Assembly: GCF_037414475.1 (NCBI RefSeq)
Contig: NZ_CP147913.1
Coordinates: 5,516,001 to 5,580,000 of the forward strand
Source: Myxococcus stipitatus
Lineage (GTDB): Bacteria > Myxococcota > Myxococcia > Myxococcales > Myxococcaceae
Reading direction: 5' to 3'
Length of the DNA stretch: 64,000 bases
Below, piece by piece: positions 7,608 through 23,349 of the stretch; positions within the stretch are counted from its first letter, which is position 1; each line of letters opens with the position of its first letter. The notes under the pieces are model-generated. The model was not told where the DNA came from. It saw nothing but the letters and a program-made list of their open reading frames with translations, and did not search any database. Position numbers and translations under genes: made by a program.

Positions 7608-7900
7608 AGGTGTACCTCGACGATGAACGTCCGACGCCCGAGGGCTGGATTCCAGCGCGGTGGCCCGAGGATGTCATCGCGCTGCTCGAAGGTGGGCAGG
7701 TGGCCGAGCTGAGCCTCGACCACGACCTGGGAGATGATGAGCACGGCACGGGCTACGACGTGCTGCTGTGGCTCGAGGAGGCCGTGGCCACCCGAGGCTT
7801 CTTGCCCCCACGTCTCCGGGTGCACTCGGCGAACAGCTCCGCGCGGCGGAAGATGGAGCTGGCCATCACTCGCATCGAGCGCTTCGCTCGTGAGGCGTGA
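7604..7900 (+). CDS. Cyclic-phosphate-processing receiver-like protein (cREC_REC)
   Basis: 98 residues. It matches the small receiver-like family with the N-terminal motif KVYLDDERPTP, the central LSLDHDLGDD and the GTGYDVLLWLEE block, ending in RVHSANSSARRKM. Family knowledge: these proteins have a receiver fold with a different set of acidic and histidine residues and were predicted by comparative genomics to act on cyclic phosphate ends of RNA or nucleotides; direct biochemistry is lacking. The start overlaps the stop of the 78-residue protein. Confidence 0.85.
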   Translation: MKVYLDDERPTPEGWIPARWPEDVIALLEGGQVAELSLDHDLGDDEHGTGYDVLLWLEEAVATRGFLPPRLRVHSANSSARRKMELAITRIERFAREA

Positions 7901-7935
7901 CACCTGAGCCGTGAGTCGTATCCACGAGGCCCACG

Positions 7936-8913
7936 TCAACGTGGGCGTGGCTCCACCTGGATGCGTGTCGCCGCGGAGTGACCATCTCCGAAGAGGTTGT
8001 AGGAGGCCTGGACCGAGGTTCCCTCACGCAGGTTCTGGACCTCGATGCGCTTGCCGCCGTGGAGGACCTGGGTGTTCTGCCCGAGGCGCAGGTTGTAGAG
8101 GTCTCCGGTCTCCGCGTCCCGCACCACGATGCGCTGCGGAGACGTGGACGTCACCTGGCCTCGCATGACGACGTTGGCGACCACCGTCTTCGCGGGGTCC
8201 ACCTTCGGAGTGTTGTCCTCGCTGGAGGCACCTGGGCCCGAGCCTCCCGTGCCTCTCGTGTCATTCGTCGCGCCCTTCTGCTTCGAGCTCAGGCCGTTGA
8301 CCTGCCGCTGGAGGCGCAGCACGTCGGAGCGAAGCATCGCGACCTCGCGAGTCAGTTCCTCGGGAGTCTGTTTCTTGCCGGAGGACGCGGCCTCCGCGCT
8401 GCCGCCGTGTGCGTCGCCCATCGAGTCCTGCGGCTCGGTGCCTTGAGGCGTGGCGGGGGCCCTGCCTCCCGCGTCACCGGAGCCTCCCGTCCCCGCGTCC
8501 GAACCGTGGTCGACGCCCGAGCCTCCCATCCCCGCGTCCGCGCCCACGGTGACGCGCGTGTCGGTCATGCCTGTGTTTCCAGTCGAGGCCGCGCCTGGCC
8601 CCGCTCCGCCCGTGCCGGCGTCGTCACTCGAGCCCGAGGCGCGCGTGGCGCCGGTCCCTTGGGCTCCACTGCCGCCCGTGCCTTGCGCGCCGTATGAGCT
8701 GCCCGTGCCTGTCGCCTGGCTGCCCGAGTTGTCCTCCGCTCCCGTCGAGCCTTCCGGAGTCGGGGCGTAGTCCCCCGGCTCGAAGGTGCCCGGGACTTGA
8801 GGATAGCGCCCGCCTTGCTGCGACTGTGTCGAGGCCCCCGGAGACTGGGCGAAGGCGAAGGGCGACGCCAGGACGGTGAACGCCAGGGCCGCGGTGGAGA
8901 GTGCTCGTCGCAT
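7936..8913 (-). CDS. Exported low-complexity protein with coiled coil and DUF5666-like C terminus
   Basis: 325 residues. A signal peptide (MRRALSTAALAFTVLASPFAFA) is followed by ~140 residues of Gly/Ser/Thr/Asp-rich low-complexity sequence with repeated GTGGSG/DAGTGG units. A short coiled coil follows (ELTREVAMLRSDVLRLQRQV, about residues 185-205), then a C-terminal beta domain (VMRGQVTSTSPQRIVVRDAE...) like those in DUF5666-type envelope proteins. It likely sits in the periplasm or envelope. No partner is encoded next to it. Confidence 0.7.
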   Translation of the reverse strand: MRRALSTAALAFTVLASPFAFAQSPGASTQSQQGGRYPQVPGTFEPGDYAPTPEGSTGAEDNSGSQATGTGSSYGAQGTGGSGAQGTGATRASGSSDDAGTGGAGPGAASTGNTGMTDTRVTVGADAGMGGSGVDHGSDAGTGGSGDAGGRAPATPQGTEPQDSMGDAHGGSAEAASSGKKQTPEELTREVAMLRSDVLRLQRQVNGLSSKQKGATNDTRGTGGSGPGASSEDNTPKVDPAKTVVANVVMRGQVTSTSPQRIVVRDAETGDLYNLRLGQNTQVLHGGKRIEVQNLREGTSVQASYNLFGDGHSAATRIQVEPRPR

Positions 8914-9132
8914 GGCGAAGGTCCTTTCCTCGGGCTTGCGCCTTCAAGGTTGAGGCGGTGGGGGCTGGCGACAAGAGGGCCTCGCGGAAGCTCGCGTGCT
9001 CGCTTTCGAGCAAGGGGTGGTGCGAGCGCATCCTCGCGAATCGTGCTGTGCTGGAAGCCGGCCTCGGGGTGGGTGGCTTGAGCGCGGGCCGGGCGCTATG
9101 CCGTGGGCGAGGCAACGTCGCGAGGAGTCACC

Positions 9133-10020
9133 TTGAGTGGACGCGAGAGCGCGGTGACCACGGGCAGGCGAGGCGCACGCGCGTCCGCCAGGAACACCCG
9201 CGCGCGCAGCCTCCGCCCCTGGCCGCTCACCCTCGCCATCGCCGTCTCGCTGGGCCTGCTCGTCTACATCGCCACCACGAGCCTGCCGTACCTCGTCTCG
9301 TCCCCCACCACGGACCCGAACTTCGGCGCCCTCAACCACTGCCTCGCGCGCGCGCTCCCAGAAGCCCGGCTCGGCTGGGCCGTCGCACCCGATGCCTCGC
9401 GCGCCGCCGTCTTCGGGCCCCACGCCGTGGCCGTGTGCGGCCCGGCGGACCGCACCTCGCTCCGGAAGCTCGCGGGGACACTCGCCATCGCCTTCGACGG
9501 CGACAACCACCTGTGGCTCTCCTCCGGAGGCCGCTTGTTGCGCGATGACGGGGCCTCGCTGACGACCATGGGCGACTTCGCCCCCGTGGCCCTGGCCGGC
9601 ACGGCGCACGGAATGCTGGCGCTCGATGACTCCGGGCACCTGGTCTCCGTCGCCTCCAGCGGCGCCGTGCTCGCGCAGACCCAGCTCCCGAGCAGCTCGG
9701 GCCGCCTCTCCGTGGGCGCGAACGGACTCCTCGCCGCCGTGCTCTCCGAGGGACACCTGCGCGTCTATGACACGCAGACCCTGGCGCCTCGCGAACTGGC
9801 CCCGCCGTGTCCCGTCGAGTCCCTGTGGTGGCTGGACGCGCCGGAGCAGATGTTGATCGCCTGCTCGCCCCCCGGCGCACCGTCCTACGTCCTCGATGCC
9901 CGCACCGGGACGCGCCAGGAGGTCCCCGCGCGCCACCTCGCCCCCGCCCGCAGGCTCTCCGGCCGGCCGCTCTATGTGCAGGGCTGTGACGGATTTCCCT
10001 GCACGGCCCCGCCGCCCTGA
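9133..10020 (+). CDS. Membrane-anchored beta-propeller-like protein, unknown
   Basis: 295 residues from TTG 9133, chosen for the GAGGA site six bases upstream; GTG 9103 is the longer option. A basic N terminus (RRGARASARNTRARSLR) precedes one membrane segment (LTLAIAVSLGLLVYIATTSL). The large outer domain has repeated blade-like motifs (DNHLWLSSGGRLL, HGMLALDDSGHLVSV, NGLLAAVLSEGHLRVYD), suggesting a periplasmic WD-like propeller. No enzymatic motif is visible. Two cysteines close the sequence (GCDGFPCTAPPP). Confidence 0.6.
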   Translation: MSGRESAVTTGRRGARASARNTRARSLRPWPLTLAIAVSLGLLVYIATTSLPYLVSSPTTDPNFGALNHCLARALPEARLGWAVAPDASRAAVFGPHAVAVCGPADRTSLRKLAGTLAIAFDGDNHLWLSSGGRLLRDDGASLTTMGDFAPVALAGTAHGMLALDDSGHLVSVASSGAVLAQTQLPSSSGRLSVGANGLLAAVLSEGHLRVYDTQTLAPRELAPPCPVESLWWLDAPEQMLIACSPPGAPSYVLDARTGTRQEVPARHLAPARRLSGRPLYVQGCDGFPCTAPPP

Positions 10021-10118
10021 CCTGTTGGACAAAGGCTCCCGGTAGGCCGAGGTTCACCCCCCGTATCCGGAAGTTGGAGTTCAAAGTTCAGTACGCGACA
10101 AACCCTCCCGTGAGGCGG

Positions 10119-10138
10119 GGACTTGAATCGACAAGTCC
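10119..10138. promoter_or_regulatory. 20-bp inverted repeat upstream of the poly-HAMP kinase
   Basis: GGACTTG-AATCGA-CAAGTCC: perfect 7-bp arms around a 6-bp centre, 84 bp before the kinase start, in a 200-bp gap with no gene. It could be an operator for a dimeric regulator. Confidence 0.45.
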
Positions 10139-10222
10139 GCGAACTCTCAGGAGATTCGGTCGAGCTTGGCCGCCGCGCGACAGCGGTGCGTGGCGCTCAA
10201 ACCGCTCAGAAGGGTTCTTCTC

Positions 10223-17626
<7,404 letters not shown>

Positions 17627-17640
17627 AGGGTCTGAATGAT

Positions 17641-17698
17641 GGCTAGCGCACGACTCAACCTCGCCGGGCTTGGGACCGGCGGGGGGCCGCGCCTAGCC
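17641..17698 (+). terminator. Long-range hairpin between the two kinase genes
   Basis: Outer arms GGCTAGCGC (17641) and GCGCCTAGCC (17689) pair with one bulge; an inner GCCGG/CCGGC stem lies between them. There is no T-run. It may end the poly-HAMP kinase transcript or attenuate read-through into the next kinase. Confidence 0.35.
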
Positions 17699-17742
17699 TG
17701 TCCGGCCAGTGAACGGTCTGGGCATACCGTGCTCCTATTTCA

Positions 17743-19725
17743 ATGACGCCTAGCGAACACAACTCCGCCGAACGCCCCTTGGAGGGTGCCAGCCGCTCAC
17801 GGGCCAGCATCCTGATGGTGGACGACCACCCGTCCAACCTGCTGGCGCTCGAGGCCATCCTCGAGCCGCTGGGTCAGGAGCTCGTCAAGGCGACCAGCGG
17901 CGAGGAAGCGCTCAAGTTCCTGCTCCAGCGGGACTTTGCCGTCATCCTGATGGACGTGCAGATGCCGGGCCTGGACGGCTTCCAGACGGCCACGCTCATC
18001 AAGCAGCGCGAGCGAACGCGCACCATCCCCATCATCTTCCTCACGGCGCTCAGCCGCGACGCGGCGCACATCTTCAAGGGCTATGCGCACGGCGCGGTGG
18101 ACTACCTGCTCAAGCCGTTCGACCCCGAAATCCTCCGCTCCAAGGTCAGCGTCTTCGTGGATTTGTTCCTCAAGGAACAACAAATCCAACGGCAGGCGGC
18201 GCTGCTGCGGCAGCGCGAGCGCGAGGCGGTGGAGCGCCAGGGGGAGCTGCGCTACCGGCGGCTCACGGAGTCGCTGCCGGAGGTGATGTGGGCGGCGCGC
18301 GCGGATGGCTCGTTCACCTACGCGAACCGGGCGGGGCGCGACTACACGGGCATCCACGAGGACCAGCCGCTGTCGTTGACCGCGTTCCTGGAGTTCGTGC
18401 ACCCGGTGGACCGGGAGGAGATGCGCGCGGCGTGGGAGGCGGCCGTCCGCTCCAGTCAGCGGGTGGAGCGCGAGTTCCGCCTGCGCCGGTTCGACGGTGT
18501 GTACCGCTGGCACCTGGCGCGCGCGGTGCCGGAGCGGGACGAGACGGGCTACGTGGTGGGCTGGATTGCCATCGCGACCGACATCGACGACAAGCGCCGC
18601 GCGGAGGAAGCGCTGGGGCGCTTCAAGATGACGCTGGATGCGACGCTGGACTGCGTCCTGATGTTCTCCCCGGACTCGCTCACGCTGACGTACGCCAACG
18701 CGGGCGCGGCGAAGCAGCTGGCCAGCAGCACGGATGAGCTGGTGGGGCTGTCGGTGCTGGAGGTGGAGAGCGCCTTCGACGAGGCGGGCTTCCGCAAGCT
18801 GCTCGCGCCCTTGGTGAGTGGCACGTTGCCCAGCCAGACGTATTCGACGACGCACCGGCGCAGGGACGGCACCGAGGTGCCCGTGGAGGTGGTGCTCCAG
18901 TTCGTGGCGGCGGCGGAGGGGCCCGGGCGGTTCATCTCCGTGGCGCGCGACATCACCGAACGTCAGCGCGCGGAGACGGCGCTGCGCCTGGCGAGCGACG
19001 CGAAGGACGCGTTCCTCGCGGCGGCGAGCCACGAGCTGCGCACGCCGCTGGCGGCGGCCAAGGGCCATGCGCACCTGGCGCTCTTGAAGCTGGGGGGCGA
19101 GACGGAGGCGGGGCCGGGCAAGTCGCTGAAAATCATCAACCGGCAAATCGACCGGATGGCCAAGCTGGTGGAGGACCTGCTGGACATCAGCCGGTTGCAG
19201 GCGGGCCGGCTGTCGCTGGAGCTGGAGAAGTTCGACTTGAGCCAGCTGGTGCAGGAGACGCGGGACCGGATGGCGGTGCTGTCCCAGGGCCACGAAATCC
19301 AGGTGGAGACCCCAGAGCACCTGGAGGGGATTTGGGACCGCGGGCGGCTGGACCAGGTGCTGACCAACCTGTTGTCCAACGCCATCCGCTACTCACCCGA
19401 GGGTGGGACGGTGCTGGTGCGCCTGAGCCGCGAGGGGAAGGAAGGGGTGCACCTGTCCGTGAAGGACAGCGGCGTGGGGATTCCCAAGGACAAGCAGGCG
19501 CTCATCTTCGAGCGCTTCGGCCGCGCGCACGGCAGCAAGTATGGCGGGCTGGGCCTGGGGCTCACCATCAGCCAGGGCATCGTCGAGCAGCACGGAGGCC
19601 GCATCTGGGTGGAGTCTCCCGGCGTGCCGGGGCAGGGCTCCACGTTCAACGTGTGGCTGCCCCGGGAGACGGAGCCCTCGAGCGTCAGCGTGCACCACGC
19701 GCACGGCACGCGCACGGCGAGCTGA
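17743..19725 (+). CDS. REC-PAS-PAS hybrid sensor histidine kinase
   Basis: 660 residues. Order: receiver (ILMVDDHPSN, phospho-acceptor Asp71 in VILMDVQMP, Lys in YLLKPF); short coiled coil; PAS 1 (about 165-290, ESLPEVMWAARADGSFTYANRAGRDY) with a PAC tail (WIAIATDIDDKRRAEEAL); PAS 2 (about 295-415, ending ITERQRAETAL); HisKA with His430 in [15 protein letters not shown]; HATPase with VKDSGVGIPKD and GLGLGLTISQ. No membrane segment. An N-terminal receiver feeding a kinase lets an upstream kinase control it, and the poly-HAMP kinase 116 bp upstream is an obvious candidate. No ribosome-binding site is visible before the ATG. Confidence 0.9.
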   Translation: MTPSEHNSAERPLEGASRSRASILMVDDHPSNLLALEAILEPLGQELVKATSGEEALKFLLQRDFAVILMDVQMPGLDGFQTATLIKQRERTRTIPIIFLTALSRDAAHIFKGYAHGAVDYLLKPFDPEILRSKVSVFVDLFLKEQQIQRQAALLRQREREAVERQGELRYRRLTESLPEVMWAARADGSFTYANRAGRDYTGIHEDQPLSLTAFLEFVHPVDREEMRAAWEAAVRSSQRVEREFRLRRFDGVYRWHLARAVPERDETGYVVGWIAIATDIDDKRRAEEALGRFKMTLDATLDCVLMFSPDSLTLTYANAGAAKQLASSTDELVGLSVLEVESAFDEAGFRKLLAPLVSGTLPSQTYSTTHRRRDGTEVPVEVVLQFVAAAEGPGRFISVARDITERQRAETALRLASDAKDAFLAAASHELRTPLAAAKGHAHLALLKLGGETEAGPGKSLKIINRQIDRMAKLVEDLLDISRLQAGRLSLELEKFDLSQLVQETRDRMAVLSQGHEIQVETPEHLEGIWDRGRLDQVLTNLLSNAIRYSPEGGTVLVRLSREGKEGVHLSVKDSGVGIPKDKQALIFERFGRAHGSKYGGLGLGLTISQGIVEQHGGRIWVESPGVPGQGSTFNVWLPRETEPSSVSVHHAHGTRTAS

Positions 19726-19745
19726 CGCCGCTCGGGCGCTTCACC

Positions 19746-22040
19746 TCAGAGGTTGAAGCCCACGTTGCCCACCGAGATGCTGGGTCCGAAGATGAAGGAC
19801 CAGCGGCTGGAGGGCACGACGGAGCCGTCGGAGCGGCGGGTGATGTCGTCGCGGAACTCGCGCGCCACCCACGCCTGGGCGCCCACCGCGGCGCCGGGAC
19901 CGATGGGGACTCGCAAACTCAGGCCCATCACCACCGCGAGCGTGGGAGGGAACTCGATATCGCCCGACTGTGGGATGAGGCCCATGCCCATCAGCCCCAT
20001 CTCGATGCCGAGCAGCCGCTCCTGGCCCTCGTTGTTGAGCAGCGCCAGACGCGACACCACGCCGAAGTTGAGGATGAGCTGCCCGCTGGGCTCCGTGGCG
20101 CGGTAGAGGCCGGCGGGAATCGTCGCCGTCGTGTAGAGGCGGAAGCGCCCTCCGCTGACGATGGCCGTCCACTGAGCGGACGGCAGGCCCGAGCGGTCCG
20201 TGGTGCTGAGCGCATAGCGCGACTCGTCCGCGACCAGGGAGACCTGGACGAGGATGCGGTCGTACTGGCCCAGCTGCCCGGGGACGGGGATGATGCGTGC
20301 TTCACCTTGAGGCCGCAGCAACATGCGCTGCTCCACGCGGCTCTCGCTCCGCGCCGAGCCATCCGGCTTGGTGACGTCGATGCGCAGCACGATTTCCTGC
20401 GTGCCCTGCTCGGGCTTGAGCCGCTCGCGGTGGATGATGACCCGGCAGGAGTTGCGCATCGCATAGGGGATGCGCAGGGGGCGGCTGGGCTCCAGCACCT
20501 GGTCCTTGCCCTCCTTGTCCGCGCACACCAGCTCGACGATGTTCTCCACGCGGATGGGCACGCTGGCCTCGCGCACCGAGCGCTGCACCCGCTCGTTGAC
20601 GACGAACAGGTCCGTCGTGGCCAGCTCTCCGGGCAGGGTGGGGAGCTGATAGCCGAAGCGCAGCGCCACGAAGCCGCCCGCGGTGGGCTCGCCCTGGATG
20701 TACGTGGTGCCGTCGCGCGTGGTGACGCTGTAGGCCCCCGCCACGGGCCGGGGCACGAATCTCCCCTGCTCTCCGCTGGAGGCCACGTGCAGCTCCGCGG
20801 GGCGGTTGATGGGGATGAAGTCGATGGCGCCTTCATTCGCCAGCTCCAATGACGCGCGGGGCACGGGCAACGGCAGCGTCTTCGTCGTGTCGGACGCCAC
20901 CACGGAGCCTTCGACGCGGGAGGTCTGCGCGCTCACCGTGACCTGCTGCTCGGAGGTGCCGCCCGTGCGCAGCAGCACGTAGACGCCATCGGGCGCCTTC
21001 ACCACGCGCTCCACGCGCGCGCGCTGGTCGTTCATGGACCACAGGAGCTTGCGCGGGTCGTGCTGGCAGAAGGGGTCCAGCCGCACCACCATGGCCGCGT
21101 TCTCCGCGTCGCGCAGCACCGTGCCGTCCACGGCGATGAGCGGACAGGCGAGGACGGGGAGCGTCTCCTGGATGACCTGCTCCATCGCCTCGCCCCGCAT
21201 GAAGTAGATGCGCGGGGACAGGCGCAGCTTCAGCGTCACGCTCACGTCCACGCCCGGCACGTTGCGCAGCGACACGGCGCCTTCGTTGACTTCACAGCGC
21301 ACCGGCCCGCAGTCCACGGAGGACACCGCCTCCGAGTGGCTCAGCGCCACGGAGCCCGGCCCTCGCGACACGTCCACGCCGCCGGATTGGATGAGGGGCT
21401 GGGTCAGGAGGGTGCGCCCGGGCCGCAGGCGGAACGTCTCCGGGTCCACCTGGTTGCCCGCGACGTCGTAGGTCGTGACGTCGCGCCCTTGCCGGCCGTG
21501 CGGTGGCGTCCAATAGAGCGCCGCGTCCGTGGGGAGCCCGCGCGCCACGGGCACCGTGCAGTTCGCGACGCCCTTCTCCGAGGAGGGCGCCAGGCAGATG
21601 TCCTGCCCTTCCATGAGCTTGGGCTGGGCCTCGTTGCGCGGCGTGCCGCTCCAGTAGATGCCCACGTGGTCCAGGCCCACGCCGCGCAGCTCCACGCGGC
21701 CGTCGTCCGGGAAGAAGTTCGTGGCCGCGGCGTCCACGCGGGGGAACGGGCCCGTGGCGATGACGGTGACGCGCTCCTCGGTCGTCTCGCACTGCGCGGC
21801 GGTGGCGGCGACCTTCAACTCCTGGACGCGTGCGTCGTCCTGCTCCACGCGGGGAGGCGGGCGCAGGGTGCGGCCGTCGGACGCCAGCGTCCAGCCAGGC
21901 CGCAGCGGACCGCAGATGACACCCTTGCTGATGACGGGGACGCCGGCGCCGCCCTCGGGCACCTGGACGACAGGAGTCGCGGCCGTGGCGAGCCCCGCCA
22001 CCAGCAGCCACGCGAGACAGAGGGCGCGGACGAATTCCAT
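19746..22040 (-). CDS. Large exported envelope protein, unknown
   Basis: 764 residues with a clear signal peptide (MEFVRALCLAWLLVAGLATA). The long middle part is beta-rich with paired cysteines (DCGPVRCEV, AAQCETTEE, PLIAVDG). The C-terminal ~200 residues look like an outer-membrane beta-barrel: alternating strands such as GQLILNFGVVSRLALLN, IEMGLMGMGLIP, VVMGLSLRVPIGPG, and a terminal strand FIFGPSISVGNVGFNL. No named family recognised. It is convergent with the REC-PAS-PAS kinase and not in an obvious operon. Confidence 0.6.
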   Translation of the reverse strand: MEFVRALCLAWLLVAGLATAATPVVQVPEGGAGVPVISKGVICGPLRPGWTLASDGRTLRPPPRVEQDDARVQELKVAATAAQCETTEERVTVIATGPFPRVDAAATNFFPDDGRVELRGVGLDHVGIYWSGTPRNEAQPKLMEGQDICLAPSSEKGVANCTVPVARGLPTDAALYWTPPHGRQGRDVTTYDVAGNQVDPETFRLRPGRTLLTQPLIQSGGVDVSRGPGSVALSHSEAVSSVDCGPVRCEVNEGAVSLRNVPGVDVSVTLKLRLSPRIYFMRGEAMEQVIQETLPVLACPLIAVDGTVLRDAENAAMVVRLDPFCQHDPRKLLWSMNDQRARVERVVKAPDGVYVLLRTGGTSEQQVTVSAQTSRVEGSVVASDTTKTLPLPVPRASLELANEGAIDFIPINRPAELHVASSGEQGRFVPRPVAGAYSVTTRDGTTYIQGEPTAGGFVALRFGYQLPTLPGELATTDLFVVNERVQRSVREASVPIRVENIVELVCADKEGKDQVLEPSRPLRIPYAMRNSCRVIIHRERLKPEQGTQEIVLRIDVTKPDGSARSESRVEQRMLLRPQGEARIIPVPGQLGQYDRILVQVSLVADESRYALSTTDRSGLPSAQWTAIVSGGRFRLYTTATIPAGLYRATEPSGQLILNFGVVSRLALLNNEGQERLLGIEMGLMGMGLIPQSGDIEFPPTLAVVMGLSLRVPIGPGAAVGAQAWVAREFRDDITRRSDGSVVPSSRWSFIFGPSISVGNVGFNL

Positions 22041-22204
22041 GCCCCCGTTAAACAGCCAGGGTGGGCACCAGCGTCAAGCACCGTCTGCCCCTTCGCACCC
22101 CGGTTGACACGGCACGTATGGTTCCCGGTGACGGCAAGTCCGCGAGCCCGCCGCCCCTTGCCCTCGATAATCCATGAGAGCCCGGCCTCCCGCTCCCGCG
22201 TGTC

Positions 22205-23131
22205 TCAGCGTTTGCGTGTCAGCAGCACGACGGCGCCGAGAATCGCGGCCATGGCGACCCAGGCCATGGGGCTCATCGTCTCGCCGGCGAAGATGACGCC
22301 CAGGAGCACCGCCACCACCGGGTTGACGTACGCGTAGCTGGTGGCCAGCGAGGGGCTGGCGTGCCGCATCAGGTAGGCATACGCGCTGTAGCCCAACAGC
22401 GAGCCGAAGGTGACCAGGTACACGAAGGCGCCCAGCGCGCGCGGCTCTGGGATGGCGGAGAGGTGCTCGCCGCGAAGCAGGCCGAAGGTCAGCATGAGGG
22501 CACCACCGCACAGCATCTGCGCGGCGGGCGCCATCAGCCCCTGCGGGAGCGACATGCGGCGGCCCAGCACGGAGCCCAGCGCCCAGCTCATCGGCGCCAC
22601 CATCAGCATCAGCATGGGCAGCACCCGGCCCCCCAGCTCGGTGCCGAGGTTGAGCAGGATGATGCCGCCGAAGCCCAGCGCCAGCCCCCAGCGCTCCAGC
22701 TTCCCGGGCCACTGGCCGAACAGTCCGCCAAACAACGCGGACCACATGGGCAGGCTGCCCACGACCAACGCCGCCACGCCCGAGGGCACCGTCTGTTGGC
22801 CGTACACCACCCCGCCGTTGCCCACGCCCAGCAACATCGCCCCCACCACCGCGCACGCGCCCCACTGTTTCGCGGTGGGCACCGGCGCGCCCTTGAGCCA
22901 CAGCGCACCGAACAACAGCGCACCCGCGGTCAGGAAGCGCGCTCCCGCCGTGAGGAACGGCGGCATTCCTCCCTGGAGGACGAAGCGGATGCCCAGGTAG
23001 GTGGAGCCCCAAACGAGGTACAGGGTCAGCAGGCACAGCAGGATGCGGCCGCGCTGGGCACCTGCCTGGAGCGAGTCACTGCCGGGGGAGAGGGTGGGTG
23101 TGGGGGGCGAGGAGACGGTCGAGGTGGACAC
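22205..23131 (-). CDS. EamA/DMT superfamily transporter (YedA-like)
   Basis: 308 residues from GTG 23131. Ten hydrophobic segments in two EamA halves: the first begins LCLLTLYLVWGSTYLGIRFV with the family GxTY-like motif, the second around LMLMVAPMSWALGSVLG and YAYVNPVVAVLLGVIFAGE, typical of YedA-type drug/metabolite exporters in the inner membrane. Substrate cannot be told from sequence. It is divergent from hrcA; the 218 bp between their starts holds a candidate promoter for hrcA. Confidence 0.85.
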   Translation of the reverse strand: MSTSTVSSPPTPTLSPGSDSLQAGAQRGRILLCLLTLYLVWGSTYLGIRFVLQGGMPPFLTAGARFLTAGALLFGALWLKGAPVPTAKQWGACAVVGAMLLGVGNGGVVYGQQTVPSGVAALVVGSLPMWSALFGGLFGQWPGKLERWGLALGFGGIILLNLGTELGGRVLPMLMLMVAPMSWALGSVLGRRMSLPQGLMAPAAQMLCGGALMLTFGLLRGEHLSAIPEPRALGAFVYLVTFGSLLGYSAYAYLMRHASPSLATSYAYVNPVVAVLLGVIFAGETMSPMAWVAMAAILGAVVLLTRKR

Positions 23132-23257
23132 GGTGCGCGGCTATTAGCGCCCGGCTTCCCCGTGGGCCATGTGCGTATTGCCATACCCCACAGTCGGGGA
23201 AGCGGCGGAGCGGTACAGTGCGAGTGCACGCCTGTCCGGATGGTCGGGCCGGGTGCA

Positions 23258-23286
23258 TTGAACGCCTGGACGCGCTTTCTTAGACT
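23258..23286 (+). promoter_or_regulatory. Candidate housekeeping promoter for hrcA
   Basis: TTGAAC and TAGACT are separated by exactly 17 bp, 63 bp before the hrcA start. No CIRCE inverted repeat (GCACTC...GAGTGC type) is seen near it, so autoregulation through CIRCE is not supported. Confidence 0.4.
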
Positions 23287-23349
23287 TGGGGTTCGTGGAG
23301 CGCGCGCGGCAGCTTGGGGCGCCGCTTGCTCCAGAGTGAGAGCGTCTGG

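Noticed and set aside
21060-22337. 425-residue plus-strand frame opposite the envelope protein gene
   Set aside because: Low-complexity Arg/His-rich translation; the minus-strand gene has a signal peptide and barrel end.
23132-23349. CIRCE element before hrcA
   Set aside because: No TTAGCACTC/GAGTGCTAA-type inverted repeat was found by eye.
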